Translations under genes and position numbers: made by a program | NCBI GenBank assembly: GCA_030248295.1 | Contig: JASANH010001629.1 | Span: forward strand, 1-64,000 | Reading direction: 5' to 3' | DNA length: 64,000 nucleotides | From: Mesodorylaimus sp. YZB2_4 | Lineage: Eukaryota; Nematoda; Enoplea; Dorylaimida; Dorylaimidae | Shown here: in pieces, positions 21,874 through 32,915 of the stretch | Position numbering within the stretch: position 1 is the first letter of the stretch | How the letters are laid out: every line of letters begins with the position of its first letter | Notes under the pieces: model-generated | Told to the model about the DNA's origin: nothing | Seen by the model: only the letters and a program-made list of their open reading frames with translations | The model's database searches: none

Positions 21874-23125
21874 ATGGAAAATTCGAGCAATTACGATGCA
21901 GCGGCCGTCACGAATTCTCCTTATATGAATCGTCTCGAGGATCTGAGTATCGATGAAGCTGTCGAAATCCTGTGTAATTTTGTTTTTTCTTGCAAAGTTT
22001 TTTCTTTTTTGGCTTTACCTTCTAGCACATTTGCATTTTTAGTGAACCCGGATCTGGAACGGATCAGCACAGCGCCGGCCGTACTGCCCCGTGCCGGCGA
22101 TGTTTACGTATTCGTTTTCAATAATTATGCTAAATCCGAGATCGGTAGGCGATTTGGAGTATCTTAGTTTAAATTCCAAATCGCGCATTTTTTCGATTTG
22201 AATTTAATATTTTGAGGTAAAATTCGGAGCGATGGATACACGTGGTACAGTTGTTCGGGCAAAGTAATACGATCGAAAGTGCGGGGCCTGCGGGTGCAGA
22301 AATATTATTGGACATTGCAAAATGCGAACGAAGCGGGCGATCATCGATTTAAACGTCAAGAATTTCGATTAGTTCAAGAAAATGCCGATGGCGATCGGCA
22401 ACGTCCCGGAGGCAAGGCGGGCTCCTTCACTGTCATCATGCATTATTTAGGGGACGAAAAGATTGCCGAATTTGCGAACGGAGCCACGACGGCCAAAAGT
22501 ACTCGCTCGAGACATCGAATCGCAGTCCAGCCATTGGGAGGACAAGAAGGTCAAAGTCCAGTGTCACCCTTCGAGACCAGCGAGGGTGCCTCATCCACTG
22601 TCAAGTCAGTTACAAGTAAGTCGACCTCAGGGGGCAGCTGAGGAGACCGAAACGATATCTTACACAACCTGGAAAGGAATGTGGCACTGCTGGTCCGCCA
22701 ATTTCCGTCTCTCCCATGAGCAGACCGCATTCTTACAGGGATGTGTAAAATATAGTTTCGGGCGCAGTTTCCCCATAATCATTAATCACGTGATCATATT
22801 TTCAGCTGCCGCCACACGGGTAAGTCGTCAACCGAAAGTGATTTCAGTGGCCTTGATACCTCCAGCAGATTTGTGTCGATCTCCTCAGGATAATCTTAAA
22901 CGAACATGGCAGCAAGCGTCGAGCGGCGAAATGGGGAGTCCATCGAAGCCGTCAAAAAACCATTTGCTCGGTTAGATTGCTTGGATTGTAATTCTGCAAA
23001 CCAAAGTCAGTGGCCTTTTTTTAGGTCAGCACATCGAGGCCACCCTCGACTCGCTTCAAGGAAACGAACTCATTGCTGCCAGGGATGAAATTTTTGAATT
23101 CCTCAGAAAATGGGACAAAGACTGA
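21874..23125 (+). CDS. Compact CG-1-like DNA-binding protein
   Basis: The ATG at 21874 is followed by exons joined at GTAATT..TTTTTAG (21970-22042), GTAGGC..TTTTGAG (22146-22215), a longer intron from 22615 to 22842, and GTTAGA..TTTTTAG (22969-23025). All phases agree and the frame ends at TGA (23123-23125). The core reads AGDVYVFVFNNYAKSEIGK, then IRSDGYTWYSCSGKVIRSKV, then LRVQKYYW, FKRQEFRLVQE and VIMHYLGDEK. This matches the order of the CG-1 domain of CAMTA factors: RKDGYxWKK, GKTTREDHxxLKV, CYYxH, FxRRxYWLL, VLVHYL. The rest is a Ser/Thr-rich linker and a short helical tail (LRKWDKD). There are no ankyrin or IQ repeats, so it is not a full CAMTA. The CG-1 call rests on motif order only. 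Confidence 0.6.
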
Positions 23126-23308
23126 TTGTGAGTTTTGATTCAGGCATCCTTATTGTCTGTAAATAAGTGACCGCGTTTAATCAGCTTACATTAAGGTCGC
23201 ATGAACCGATCCTTGTAAAAAGTTGCAAGAAACTTGTCATGTCATGTCATGTACCAAGTCACTTGAACGAACCTGATTTCATTGATGCTTACATGGCATA
23301 AGACAATT

Positions 23309-24441
23309 TTAAGACGGCATTGTCTGTCGCATAGCTTCGATTTCTAATTTCAGTTTCTGATTCATTAGCCGAAAATGTTCAATTTTTTCCAGCAATAACT
23401 GTTTTTTCAAATTTACCAATTCCTGATGATGTTCGTCGTCTTCTTCTTCGTCTTCGGTATCGTCTAGTCGGCGCGTACGTTTTTGCGCCACGGAAATCGG
23501 CTTAAAGCCGTTCTTTCCAATCGACTGTGTATTGAGGACGGGAAGAACACCGACGATCGCACTTTGAGCCGTGGCTGTCGGAGGAGGGTCATTTCGGATA
23601 CTTCTTGCGGGTAGTCGCGTTATTTTACGAACTTGCACGTGGTTCGACAGTGATTGAGGCTGCTGCTGATCGTGAGCAAAATGAGCAGGTTCCGCAGGTT
23701 CGTAGGGCGGAATGAGTTGGCGGCGAGCAGGAAAGAGACGACTTGGACGATTCGATTCAATTGAATGACCCATAGATTCGCTGGTGCTTCTATTTCGGGC
23801 TGGAAGATCATCCGGTTGCAGATCAGCTCTTCGACCAGTTGGATCCGCTGCTTCTTGTCCTGGTGTGTGGTAATCTGACGTCACTGCAGCTTCTTGCAAA
23901 CCGATCACTTCAAGTACAGCGTTGTCCAAATCTGTGAATTCTGACACATTGCCAAGGCGAAGTTTTTTCATAACGACAGCTTTCATATCGCTCCATACGT
24001 GATTTCTCAAATGCAGATAATCCTTGTCCGCGGCCACTGAAAAGCGAAAATCCTGTCACAGAAAGGTCGTCCTACCAATAGCTTTTAATCAATATATATT
24101 GGCTGAAAATCAGTCGATATGATCATAGGCCCGCAGTTATAATGGATAATTAGATGAGATCTCAGTTCGAATTTGTGCAGTGCCGCACTGCACTGTAATA
24201 GAGCGAAATTCAAAGTCATACCTGATTCGAATCCATATACATCCCGGCACTCTTCCATAATAGCTTCCCACGCAGCCTTTCTTGTCGCTGGCGTGATCGT
24301 TTCCGATCGCTTACCAAATAAGATCTCCTTTCGTTCATTAATCAAATTGGCAATGATTACTTTCTGCTCTTCGGTCAATCGTATTCGTTCGATTGTTTTA
24401 TCTGATGCTGCCGAAGCGAGATTTCTTCCCCGCGACGACAT
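23309..24441 (-). CDS. Myb/SANT-like DNA-binding protein with C-terminal coiled coil
   Basis: Two exons. Exon 1 (24441 to about 24222) begins MSSRGRNLASAASDKTIERI and carries a Myb/SANT-like (zeste/NAIF1 type) module: EEQKVIIANLINERKEILFG, then TPATRKAAWEAIMEECRDVYG. After an intron of about 180 nt (GTATGA..TTTTCAG), exon 2 continues HLRNHVWSDMKAVVMKKLR, the third helix of such domains. A disordered Pro/Arg-rich linker, a basic patch AQKRTRRLD, an acidic run DTEDEEEDDE and a leucine-rich coiled coil (LVNLKKQLLLEKIEHFRLMN) follow. Proteins of this type are nuclear and often relate to transposon-derived regulators. It is convergent with the CG-1-like gene, with 183 bp between the stops. Confidence 0.75.
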
Positions 24442-24862
24442 TGTTTTAAGTAGGAAAATAGTGAACTCGAATCAGATGGAATCGAAGTTTGCTAAAAATT
24501 ATTGATCGATCGAAGATGATTTCCGGTAGATTACTGTATGAGATGTGAGTTTCAGGTAAAAAAAAACTTGCTAGATTTTTAAGCTTTTTTCTGAAAAAAT
24601 ATTTTTTATGGTAAATTTGAAGAAACTGTAAATTCAAGAGAATAAGAAGCAGTTTTAATGCTGTACTAAAAGTGCAGGCAACTGGTTTGTATCTGAATGT
24701 CATTATTACCAAATGGGTGCACCGTACGCCTTTTCGCTTCTTTTCCTTTGTATTCCTTTTTCGTTTTCAAGAAGTTGAATCAAAAGCAAAGACTTTCAGG
24801 TTTTTCATCCAGTTTTTCAATCCAACAGTTAAAACCAACAAATTTATCCGTGAAAATCCGTA
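24442..24862. promoter_or_regulatory. Divergent intergenic region (Myb/SANT-like gene and PRP19)
   Basis: About 420 bp separates the minus-strand start at 24441 from the PRP19 ATG at 24863, so it should hold both promoters. It is AT-rich with several homopolymer A/T stretches. No clear TATA box was seen. Confidence 0.5.
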
Positions 24863-27669
24863 ATGGCACTGGTTTGTGCGAGTAAGTTGTCGAATTTTTG
24901 TTCTTTGCGCTCGCGACGAATCCTTGCATTATTTTGAGCATTTACAGTATCTTCCAGAAAAAATAAAGGACAAACGATAAGCTTTTTGTTTTCTGGTTTC
25001 TTTTTACAGTAGGGGTATAGGCCTGTCATTGTAGCCACTGTCGTACCGTACATGCCTGAAATATGAACGTTTCTTTTAGTCAGCAACGAAGTCCCGGAGC
25101 AGCCGGTCGTATCGCCCGCGAGTGGTGCCGTATTTGAAAGACGTCTCGTCGAAAAGTACATCAGCGAAAATGGTGCTGATCCAATCAATGGACAACCACT
25201 TACGTTGGAGCAACTTATCGAAATTAAAGGTAAAAATTGCCCGGAACTAGTTTGTTCGGCGGGAGGAACGTAGTACATGCCTACTTCTTGGCAAGTACCT
25301 ACAGCTGGGAACTTTTCGCGCAGCTGCTGGGATTTCATTCATGAAAGTATGACCATCCGCATTTCAGGCCAACCAGTAGTGAAGCCACGGCCTCCAACGG
25401 CTACTAGCATTCCCGCTATTTTGAAGATGTTGCAAGACGAATGGGATGCCTGCATGTTGCATGGATTCTCTCTTCGTCAACAGTTGCAAACGGCGAGACA
25501 AGGTGACGTGCTTTGAATCGTCGACACAGGTTAGCTTGGTGTACCAAACTTTTTCGCATTTCAGAGCTATCTCACGCTTTGTACCAACACGATGCCGCTT
25601 GCCGAGTTATCGCTCGCCTGTCGAAGGAGCTGACGGCAGCTAGAGAAGGTAGGAGCTGTTTTATTGAGGGTAGGATGAGAATAACTTTGGACTGCATTCG
25701 TGTTGATTTTTTCCAGCTTTGGCGACTTTGAAGCCTCATGCCGTTATTCCATCTGCCGGCCAAGCTGAATCAGTAAGTCTTGACTGTTTTTAATGAGGCG
25801 TTTTAAAACGCTAGTTGCTTTTGTTAGAGCTACGTTGGAGAAGTCGGAGATGTTGGCGATATGGCAATGGAAGAACCTGGAATGACGGAGGAAGTCATAC
25901 AGAAAGTGAGATTTTTTATGCTAGACTTGGTTTTAAGTCTTTTACATCGTTGCATTTTTAGCTGCAAGATAAAGCCGCCGTTCTTACTGCTGCCAGGAAA
26001 CAGGCAAGCTCTGGACATGGAATGAATGCCTTTAGTACAAAGACTTTGTTTTCCAGAGGGGCAAAACTGTTCCCGAGGGGCTGGTGACGCCAGAAGAATT
26101 GAAAAACTTCAAGCAACTGCAGTCGCTGACGGTAAGATATCTATTTTTAATTAGCTTTTAAGCGGATTCACAGACTTACGATTAGTGATGATTTACATGT
26201 ATTAGTTGACAGAGTCGCTGATTGTTACCTTGGAGAACTGAAGTGTCAGCAGCGTTCGCAATGGCGCATAGTCAATGAAGGCATAGACTTGACGGAACGT
26301 TTTATTTTAGGGCTTGCATAGCGCCAGCGTGCCAGGTATAACGTGCGTGGACGTGCATGCCAATGATACTCATTTTATTGCGACTGGTAAGTGCTGTTAG
26401 AGAGATACCCCACAGCAGTTTCATCACCAAGTCCTTTTTCAGGTGGAAATGACAGGAATGTGGTTGTGTTCAACAAGGAATCGGAGCAAGTGGTGTCGAC
26501 TCTGAAGGGACACCAAAAGAAATTGACCAGTGTCATTTATCATCCGACTGAGGTAAGCTTTTGTTGAGATTTAATGCGCGATTTGCTATAATGATGAGTA
26601 TGCATGTATTAGCTGAGAATAAGTTGATTTTTACCTTGGAGAACTGAATACGGGTTCTGAAAATTGTGAAACATCATCTCTACAGGCAGTATTTAATGAG
26701 ATTTTTCTTGTTCTAGCGCAACACGATCATCTCGAGCAGTTTGGACGCTACTATTCGGGTCTGGTCAACTGCGGGCGACAAGTGTCTGCACGTTATCCGA
26801 GCTCACGAAGGTCCAGTATCGGCTATTAGCTTGCACGCTACTGGCGATTACGTTCTGAGCGCGTCGGCGGACGAAGTATGACTGGCTTTGTGCTACAGTC
26901 AGGAACTCGGATTTTCATAGTCTTGTTTAGAAATGGGCGTTTTCGGACATTCGTACTGGGCGTACTCTTTGCCGTGTTGCAGATCCGTCGTCGGCCCAAG
27001 GTAACTTGCATTTTAACTGCTCAAAGCGGGTTTTTCCATTGGTTTTTCAGGTATGACATCCGCTCAGTTCCATCCGGACGGTTTGATTTTTGGCATTGGC
27101 ACGGCTGACGCGATGGTCAAAATTTGGGATTTGAAAGAGCAATCGAACGTGGCTAATTTCCCAGGGCATACTGGTGCCGTCAAGTCGATTTCGTTTTCGG
27201 AGAACGGTTACTACTTGGCAACGGCCGCTGAGGACGCTGTTGTCAAACTGTGGGATTTAAGGAAGTTGAAAAACTTCAAGACCATCACGTTGGAAGGAAA
27301 ATACGAGGTAGGCTGGGCTGATTGATACGCATCGGGAAACTAAGGAAGGGCTACTTACTGTGATTAATCGCGTCGCTATGACTGATTTATAATAATAGTT
27401 TCATTTTTTAGGTGAAAGATCTATGCTTCGATCAAAGCGGTTCTTATTTGGCCGTGGCTGGCTCTGATGTTCGGTATGGTTTTACCTACATTAAACTATG
27501 AGAGGAAAATCATGGGCTGTTTTTTAGAGTCTATCAATGCAAGCAGTGGCAGGAATTATGCATTTTCGGAGACCATACCGAGCCCGCAACTGGCGTACGT
27601 TTCGGCGAGAATGCCAAGTTTATCGTCTCGACGGGTCTGGATCGTTCGTTGCGTTTCTATGGCATCTAA
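24863..27669 (+). CDS. prp-19: PRP19, U-box/WD40 pre-mRNA splicing E3 ligase
   Basis: Exon 1 encodes MALVCA and joins after a GTAAGT..TTTTAG intron to [13 protein letters not shown], the start of the PRP19 U-box ([21 protein letters not shown]). A short helix that mediates tetramer formation follows, then the coiled-coil region and seven WD40 blades. Examples are [62 protein letters not shown] and a last blade ending [11 protein letters not shown] and TAA. PRP19 is the core of the NineTeen complex, which activates the spliceosome and acts in DNA repair. About ten short introns interrupt the gene. Two of them contain the same 57-bp sequence. The exons look intact. Confidence 0.95.
26186..26242 (+). 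repeat. Intronic 57-bp repeat, copy 1 (PRP19)
   Basis: The stretch TGATGATTTACATGTATTAG to TTACCTTGGAGAACTGAA matches the copy at 26592-26648 over the same 57 bp with a few changes and no visible length change. Both lie inside PRP19 introns. Confidence 0.8.
26592..26648 (+). repeat. Intronic 57-bp repeat, copy 2 (PRP19)
   Basis: This is the partner of 26186-26242, offset by exactly 406 bp. The 3' 18 bases (TTACCTTGGAGAACTGAA) are identical. Confidence 0.8.
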
Positions 27670-28033
27670 GAAGATGAGGCGGGGATTAAGGATCATATTT
27701 TCAATGTTACATTTCTGATTCGTCGGGTGTTCAGTTTTGTTGGTGGATGAGGAGGCAATGGACTTTGTTATGTTGAATTGCACGGCGTTTGTGTTTGCTT
27801 AAGAATCGAATTTCCCTGAGGGTTGTAGAAGAGGATTGGGAAGATGGTATCAGCTGGAGTGTTCGCCGATGCCTGGCACTCCTGAAGGCCGACGCGGAAG
27901 TGCCAGGTTGTCCCTCATTGCACGTACCGACCTGTCCTCGTTATACTGGCCATATCACACTGCATGCATAAAACATGAGCAGCATGAACCTCGCGACATA
28001 ATCTATGGTCTATAGGTTATAATATGTTGCACT
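27670..28033. other. Intergenic between convergent PRP19 and the NHL-like gene
   Basis: 3' flanks of two convergent genes. A 9-bp inverted repeat (CCTGGCACT .. AGTGCCAGG, about 27870-27906) could form a hairpin. No gene was seen. Confidence 0.5.
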
Positions 28034-30469
28034 TTATAAATTGGTTTCGTTCTGCTCTCTGTACAAATAGGCGTCAAAACAGAGCCTGTATCGGCACAGA
28101 GTATAGACCCAGCCATCGGCCACGCACACGGCGGACACTTCGCCGCGGCCCACGTCGGCCACGATCTTCTTGCATCGGTAGTTATCGCCATCGAAGAGGA
28201 AGAGCTTGCCACTGCCGTCGTAGACGACGATATCGCCCTGGTCGTCGAGGATGGCCAGGTGGGGTCCCTGCACAATCCACTCCTGCCCTTTGACACGTTT
28301 CATCTTGATGGATCGTTGGTCGACGGAACCAGTCTTTTCGTTGACTGTCAGGGACCACAGTTGGGCTTTCTTCCATTCGCATAGCAAAATACGAGTCTCC
28401 TTCTCGCTGTCGTTATACTTGACTGACATGTCGTTGTAGTTGCCCGTGCTCTTGCGACCACTGTTCTCCACCAGCACAGTCCTCCACTCCCGCTTCTCCA
28501 ACTCGTACGTCCAAATGCACGACTTGGAGTCCCCGCTGGCTAGCAAGTGTAGACGATGGTCAACCGAGACGACCAATCGTCGGAGCGCCCAGCTCTCGAT
28601 TTGGGCGTCGGTAGGACAACGAACGGCCTCCAGCAGTGCGAACGTGTTGCTGTAGATGTTGATGGACCAGACGCCGTCGCGGACGACCAGCAGCAGGAGT
28701 CGAGCTGTTGCTCGGGTGCAGGCCACGCCGCAAGCATTGATTTCGTTTGGCGATTTGCGATGTTGGACTAGATCGCCCAGGGCGTTCAGGATGACCAGAC
28801 CATTGTCATAGTCGGCAATGGCTATGAAATCTTCAGGCAGGAGACACGCGTCGACCGGACTCTTCATGAACGGCACCTGAAATGAGTGAAGATGAGTGCG
28901 AGCGGTGAAACCCAGTTACTGCCCTGGCTTCTACCCCTCGACTGACAAACAGATATTTGCACAAAGAACCAAAGACTGCCCCTATCTCGCCTTCTGATCT
29001 ACAGTATGCCAACCCAACACGTGCACAAGGTCTGGACTACTTTAAAAACCATGGCGGCCTCTACATGTGCCGCATACTGCCCAGGGAGAAATCCAGAGTC
29101 GTCTTACCTTAATGCGAAATGACGTGCACGTTCGATTATGAGTACTTCGAAAGTTCTCCAAGGTGACGGGGGTCAGAACAGAATTGGCAACTGCTCGAGT
29201 TGTGCCCCCGCACGGTAGTTGGAGTTGATTATTTGAATGATCGCAGTGCTCATGCGCGGGGTTTGCTTCTGATTCTTGATCCAGGTAACCACTAGTCTCG
29301 TCTCCATTGCTTCCATTTCCTGTCACCAAGTAGGGCGGCCTGTCCGGTTCCGATCGTTCGTCCATAGCATCCACTTGCAGGACTGCCGATGGTGCGGCGG
29401 CAAAATGGTCACGATCGTGTTCGTGATCGATGATCGACTCGGCACCCGAAGACAAGCCGATGCCACCGTTCACACTTTCGGCCGCTTCCATTTGATAGGG
29501 TTGCTGTAGGGGAGCTGCAGTCCCCAGGAGCAAGGAAGAGTTGTATGCTATCATTCGATGCTCGTCTCGATCTCCGTTGCACTCGTCCTGTCCTTTGTGA
29601 ATGAATAGATTTAAAGGTACGAGATCGGAATAATCGATCTGGCCGGCTGATGGTGAACGGACGAGCGGCGGAGGAGGGGGACTGAGAGCACCGTCTTCTG
29701 AGGGACCTGACAGGGAGGACGGTCTCTCTTCGATGTCGCTGGAAGCAGCTGCACTATTTGCAGATTTGCGTCTCCTCAAGAAACCATGTTTCTTGTTTTT
29801 GCGGTGCTCATCGACGGGCGGCGATGTCCAACGCGGCTTCGATCCTCCCAAGGCCTTATTGAAATGCAAATAGAGTTTCCTCCGGCAGCCTGATAAGAGG
29901 GGGGAGGTCTGTCTGTGGGGTCTCTCCTCGCGCGATTGTTTCGGGAGAGCAGGTGGTTGGCCGTTGACCAAGTGAATGGTGGTCACGTTAGAGATGGATC
30001 CGGAAGACGTTGAGTAGGGGCCAGCGCCCCAGTCGGAACTTGAAGGGCCGCCTAGCTGGCTGTGGGCGTGGGCTTGATTAGTGGGCTCGGGGTCGAGGTT
30101 GTTGTTGCGCTCGTTGGAGGGGTGTTTGGCCAGGCATGGCGGGTGCTCATTGTCGGACGGGTGTCGATCTTGTCCCAATCGAGCGGTGAGATGGCGTAGA
30201 TAGAGCCGGTGTCGCAAGTGGTGATGGACGGGTCCATTGGTTTGCTCTCGGCTGTTATGCAGGCGTGTGAGCGCCTGATCGAGTTCCTTCATCAGCTTTG
30301 GACACTTGTTCGTTGTCTCTAAAAAGGAAACGCGCCAATAAACAGGCCGGTGGGTCGTTTGAAAAGTAGAAACGGTTCGCGCGAGGCGCCTCTCCTTGCC
30401 TGCCAGCTTGGCGAAAATGCAATTCGGCTGCCTAAACCGGACGTAGCCTACTTCCGACCCAGGCGCCAT
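28034..30469 (-). CDS. Beta-propeller (NHL-like) protein with long disordered N-terminal region
   Basis: The start is taken at the in-frame ATG (30467-30469, MAPGSEVGYVRF); an alternative is a spliced upstream exon joining at the acceptor near 30317. The first 450 residues are low-complexity: His/Arg/Asn-rich, a PPPPP run, Ser-rich and acidic patches. A GTAAGA..TTTCAG intron (about 29106-28877) leads into a 280-residue repeat domain starting VPFMKSPVDACLLPEDFIAI. It shows blade-like repeats such as IAIADYDNGLVILNALGDLV and LAILDDQGDIVVYDGSGKLF. This resembles the NHL/YVTN six-blade propeller of TRIM-NHL proteins, but no RING, B-box or filamin domain is seen in the window. It may be a diverged TRIM-NHL protein or a stand-alone propeller. 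No function is assigned. Confidence 0.65.
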
Positions 30470-32860
30470 TAGGAACGAAACTGAGCAAAAAAGTCTCCTT
30501 GGAAAAAGCAAAGCTTTAGGGTGTGTTCGATACGGGCGCTATGTTATCTTGGGTGTTGGATGACGCTGCGTATGGTCAGCCACAGCCCGTCGTCATGGAC
30601 GCAACGGGTTAACGAGCTTGTAAAGTATGCAAAGCGCAACAAGAAAAGAAAGCGGTCCTTACTGGAAAAGAAAAGCAAAGATGAATGGTTCCCGCAAAAC
30701 ACAAGGTGCCGCCTTGGGATGCGTGAGAGTGACATCGATCCCCCTTCAAACCTATTAACCGAGAGCGGCGCGTTTTGACTGTACCTCCTAACGTTATGCC
30801 ATACTCCCCACCCCACACAACCCACTCTTTAACTTTCGCTCATTCGACTTAGGAGAAGAGATTTGCTCAAACTAGCAAGGACACGTTTTTTAAGCAAAAA
30901 ATGTGATGTAAAATCAATCCTTGGAAATTCTAGTTAAACACACAGAGCCTCCCTTCCGTCCATGGCAAATTCCCAACTTCTAACAACCGGCTCGAGAAAA
31001 TGGGCAACTCTGAGAAAAGATGATTTCCGCCCAGTCCAGACTCGAAAATCATATTTTTCCATTTGGCATGGTCACTGTATACGTAATTGAGGTTGCCCCG
31101 CGCCCGAGTCTTCTTACCGCATTTCGACCAGAACGACTCTTGAAAGCTTTCTCACGAGAGTTAGACGCGATGCATCGGCTAAGGCTCGGTCAACAAGAAG
31201 GCAAGGGTCTGCACGGACCCCTAGCTCATGCTCGATGCTCACTCAGTCAGCAGATTTCTTTTACAGCCATGGCGTGAGACACGCCATTGGCACTTAATTT
31301 ATGGGCAGCAAGTTAGATAAGGTTTCGATTCGATCACACTCTGGGAGAGGGGAAGAAGGAGACTGTAATCACGCTCATTCTTGCCCAACTAGCATTCTGA
31401 TCTTGGAGTTTGATATTGCCCTTCCTCAAGGCCCAGGCCTCGCCCACTTACACGATAAGAGTAGGTCCCCAGTGGTCGGGCGTGGTCAATCGAATAACCG
31501 GCACTCGTATCTCGATTCACTGAGACTCCATCTGTGCGTTCGTTTCAGAGGACACTCGACTCGCTTATACGAATGACTAAGAGAAAATATATGAGCAAAA
31601 TCGTTGTCCCTACGTGGAATGTTGCAGGAGGGGACGAGGTTGGAGAAGAGACGCACCGCCGTCGATGGTTGCTTCCGTTCAGAGGAAGTACACACGAATA
31701 GGTCTGGCAAAAGGCTGCCTTCAAAACGGATCGTGGCGGAAGACGAGTCTATCTTTTTATCGTCAGCATTGATCAAAAGCGTTCGCTTCGGACTTCCGTC
31801 GCCGTATAGCAATTTTTTTCATGCTCCTTATTTGGTCCGCCTTTTCGCCTCTCTGCTATTACAGCCAGGCCTCAGAGGCAGGTGCACATAGGATGGCCAG
31901 GAGACGAAGCTTAGAAATACCGATGCTATGACCGCTCTGAAACGAGCCGTAACCGATGCATTTAATACAAACCATCGATCTAAAGGTTCAGTTTTTGTTT
32001 GATGAGGCTGGTGTGGCACTGAGGGAGGTCTATAAGCAGAAGACAACATGATTCGTTTTGCACGAATTGCGTGCCATCATGAAAAACGAGGGCATGTGCT
32101 AAAGTTAAAGGCCGTATAATGTTGAAGGGATTTATGAGATAATTGGATTCGGATGTTTGGATCGACATACACCGGTACAGTAGGCGCGTTGTGTGCAGAT
32201 AACAAGGGCTCGCCGGAAACAATATCAGAAGAGGAAGTTCACTCAATCCACACGTATTGCCTCACTGCTCACGCGCACTCACTAGTCATTAATCTATCCT
32301 CGAATTTCCGATTGAGAAGAGGCTGCATGGCCAACCAACCTGGCCAGGGCTCATGCACTACATCTTGGGTTTCTGGAACTCGCGTGTGACGCCCAGTTAA
32401 TGATATAGCCGAAGTAGAGGGACCATGGCCACGATCCTACCGTGCAACCTGATCCCTTTGCGCCTACAGTAATCCTGTCTGGAAATGATTGATCGCTGCA
32501 TGCCTATTGGGCTTGCTTATTGTCAAAAACGAACGTGCCGAACGACGATCTTCGCTCGGATGAAAATAAAATTGGAATAACAGGAGTTTTGCTGATGATC
32601 CGGTATTCGTTGCCGTCACATCCGAGCCCAGTTGCCCGCTTCAGAACGCCGCCAGCGACTCACTGTCATATTGAATAAGTATGTCTTGGGGGAAATATGA
32701 GAAACGATGCCCATCCTTTGCGTGGTGGTGCCCCCGAGGGCGACCGGCCAGACGGTGCATATGCATCTGCCCCCTGACGTGACTTTTGGACACAAAGACT
32801 GGGCAGTGACTAGCCAGACACAGACAGTATCGGGCGATGGGCCTAATGTGCACATGGTTA
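30470..32860. other. Gene-poor intergenic region
   Basis: Several frames of 60-108 codons overlap each other on both strands without domain, repeat or splice support. Nothing convincing was seen. Confidence 0.5.
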
Positions 32861-32868
32861 TAAAAGGA
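32861..32868 (+). promoter_or_regulatory. TATA box of the secreted protein gene
   Basis: TATAAAAG lies 48 bp upstream of the ATG at 32916. This leaves a leader of roughly 25 nt if transcription begins about 30 bp downstream of the box. Confidence 0.7.
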
Positions 32869-32915
32869 GACAGCTAGTGTAGATTAGTTATTCATGTTCT
32901 TGTTTCTTGAAAAAC

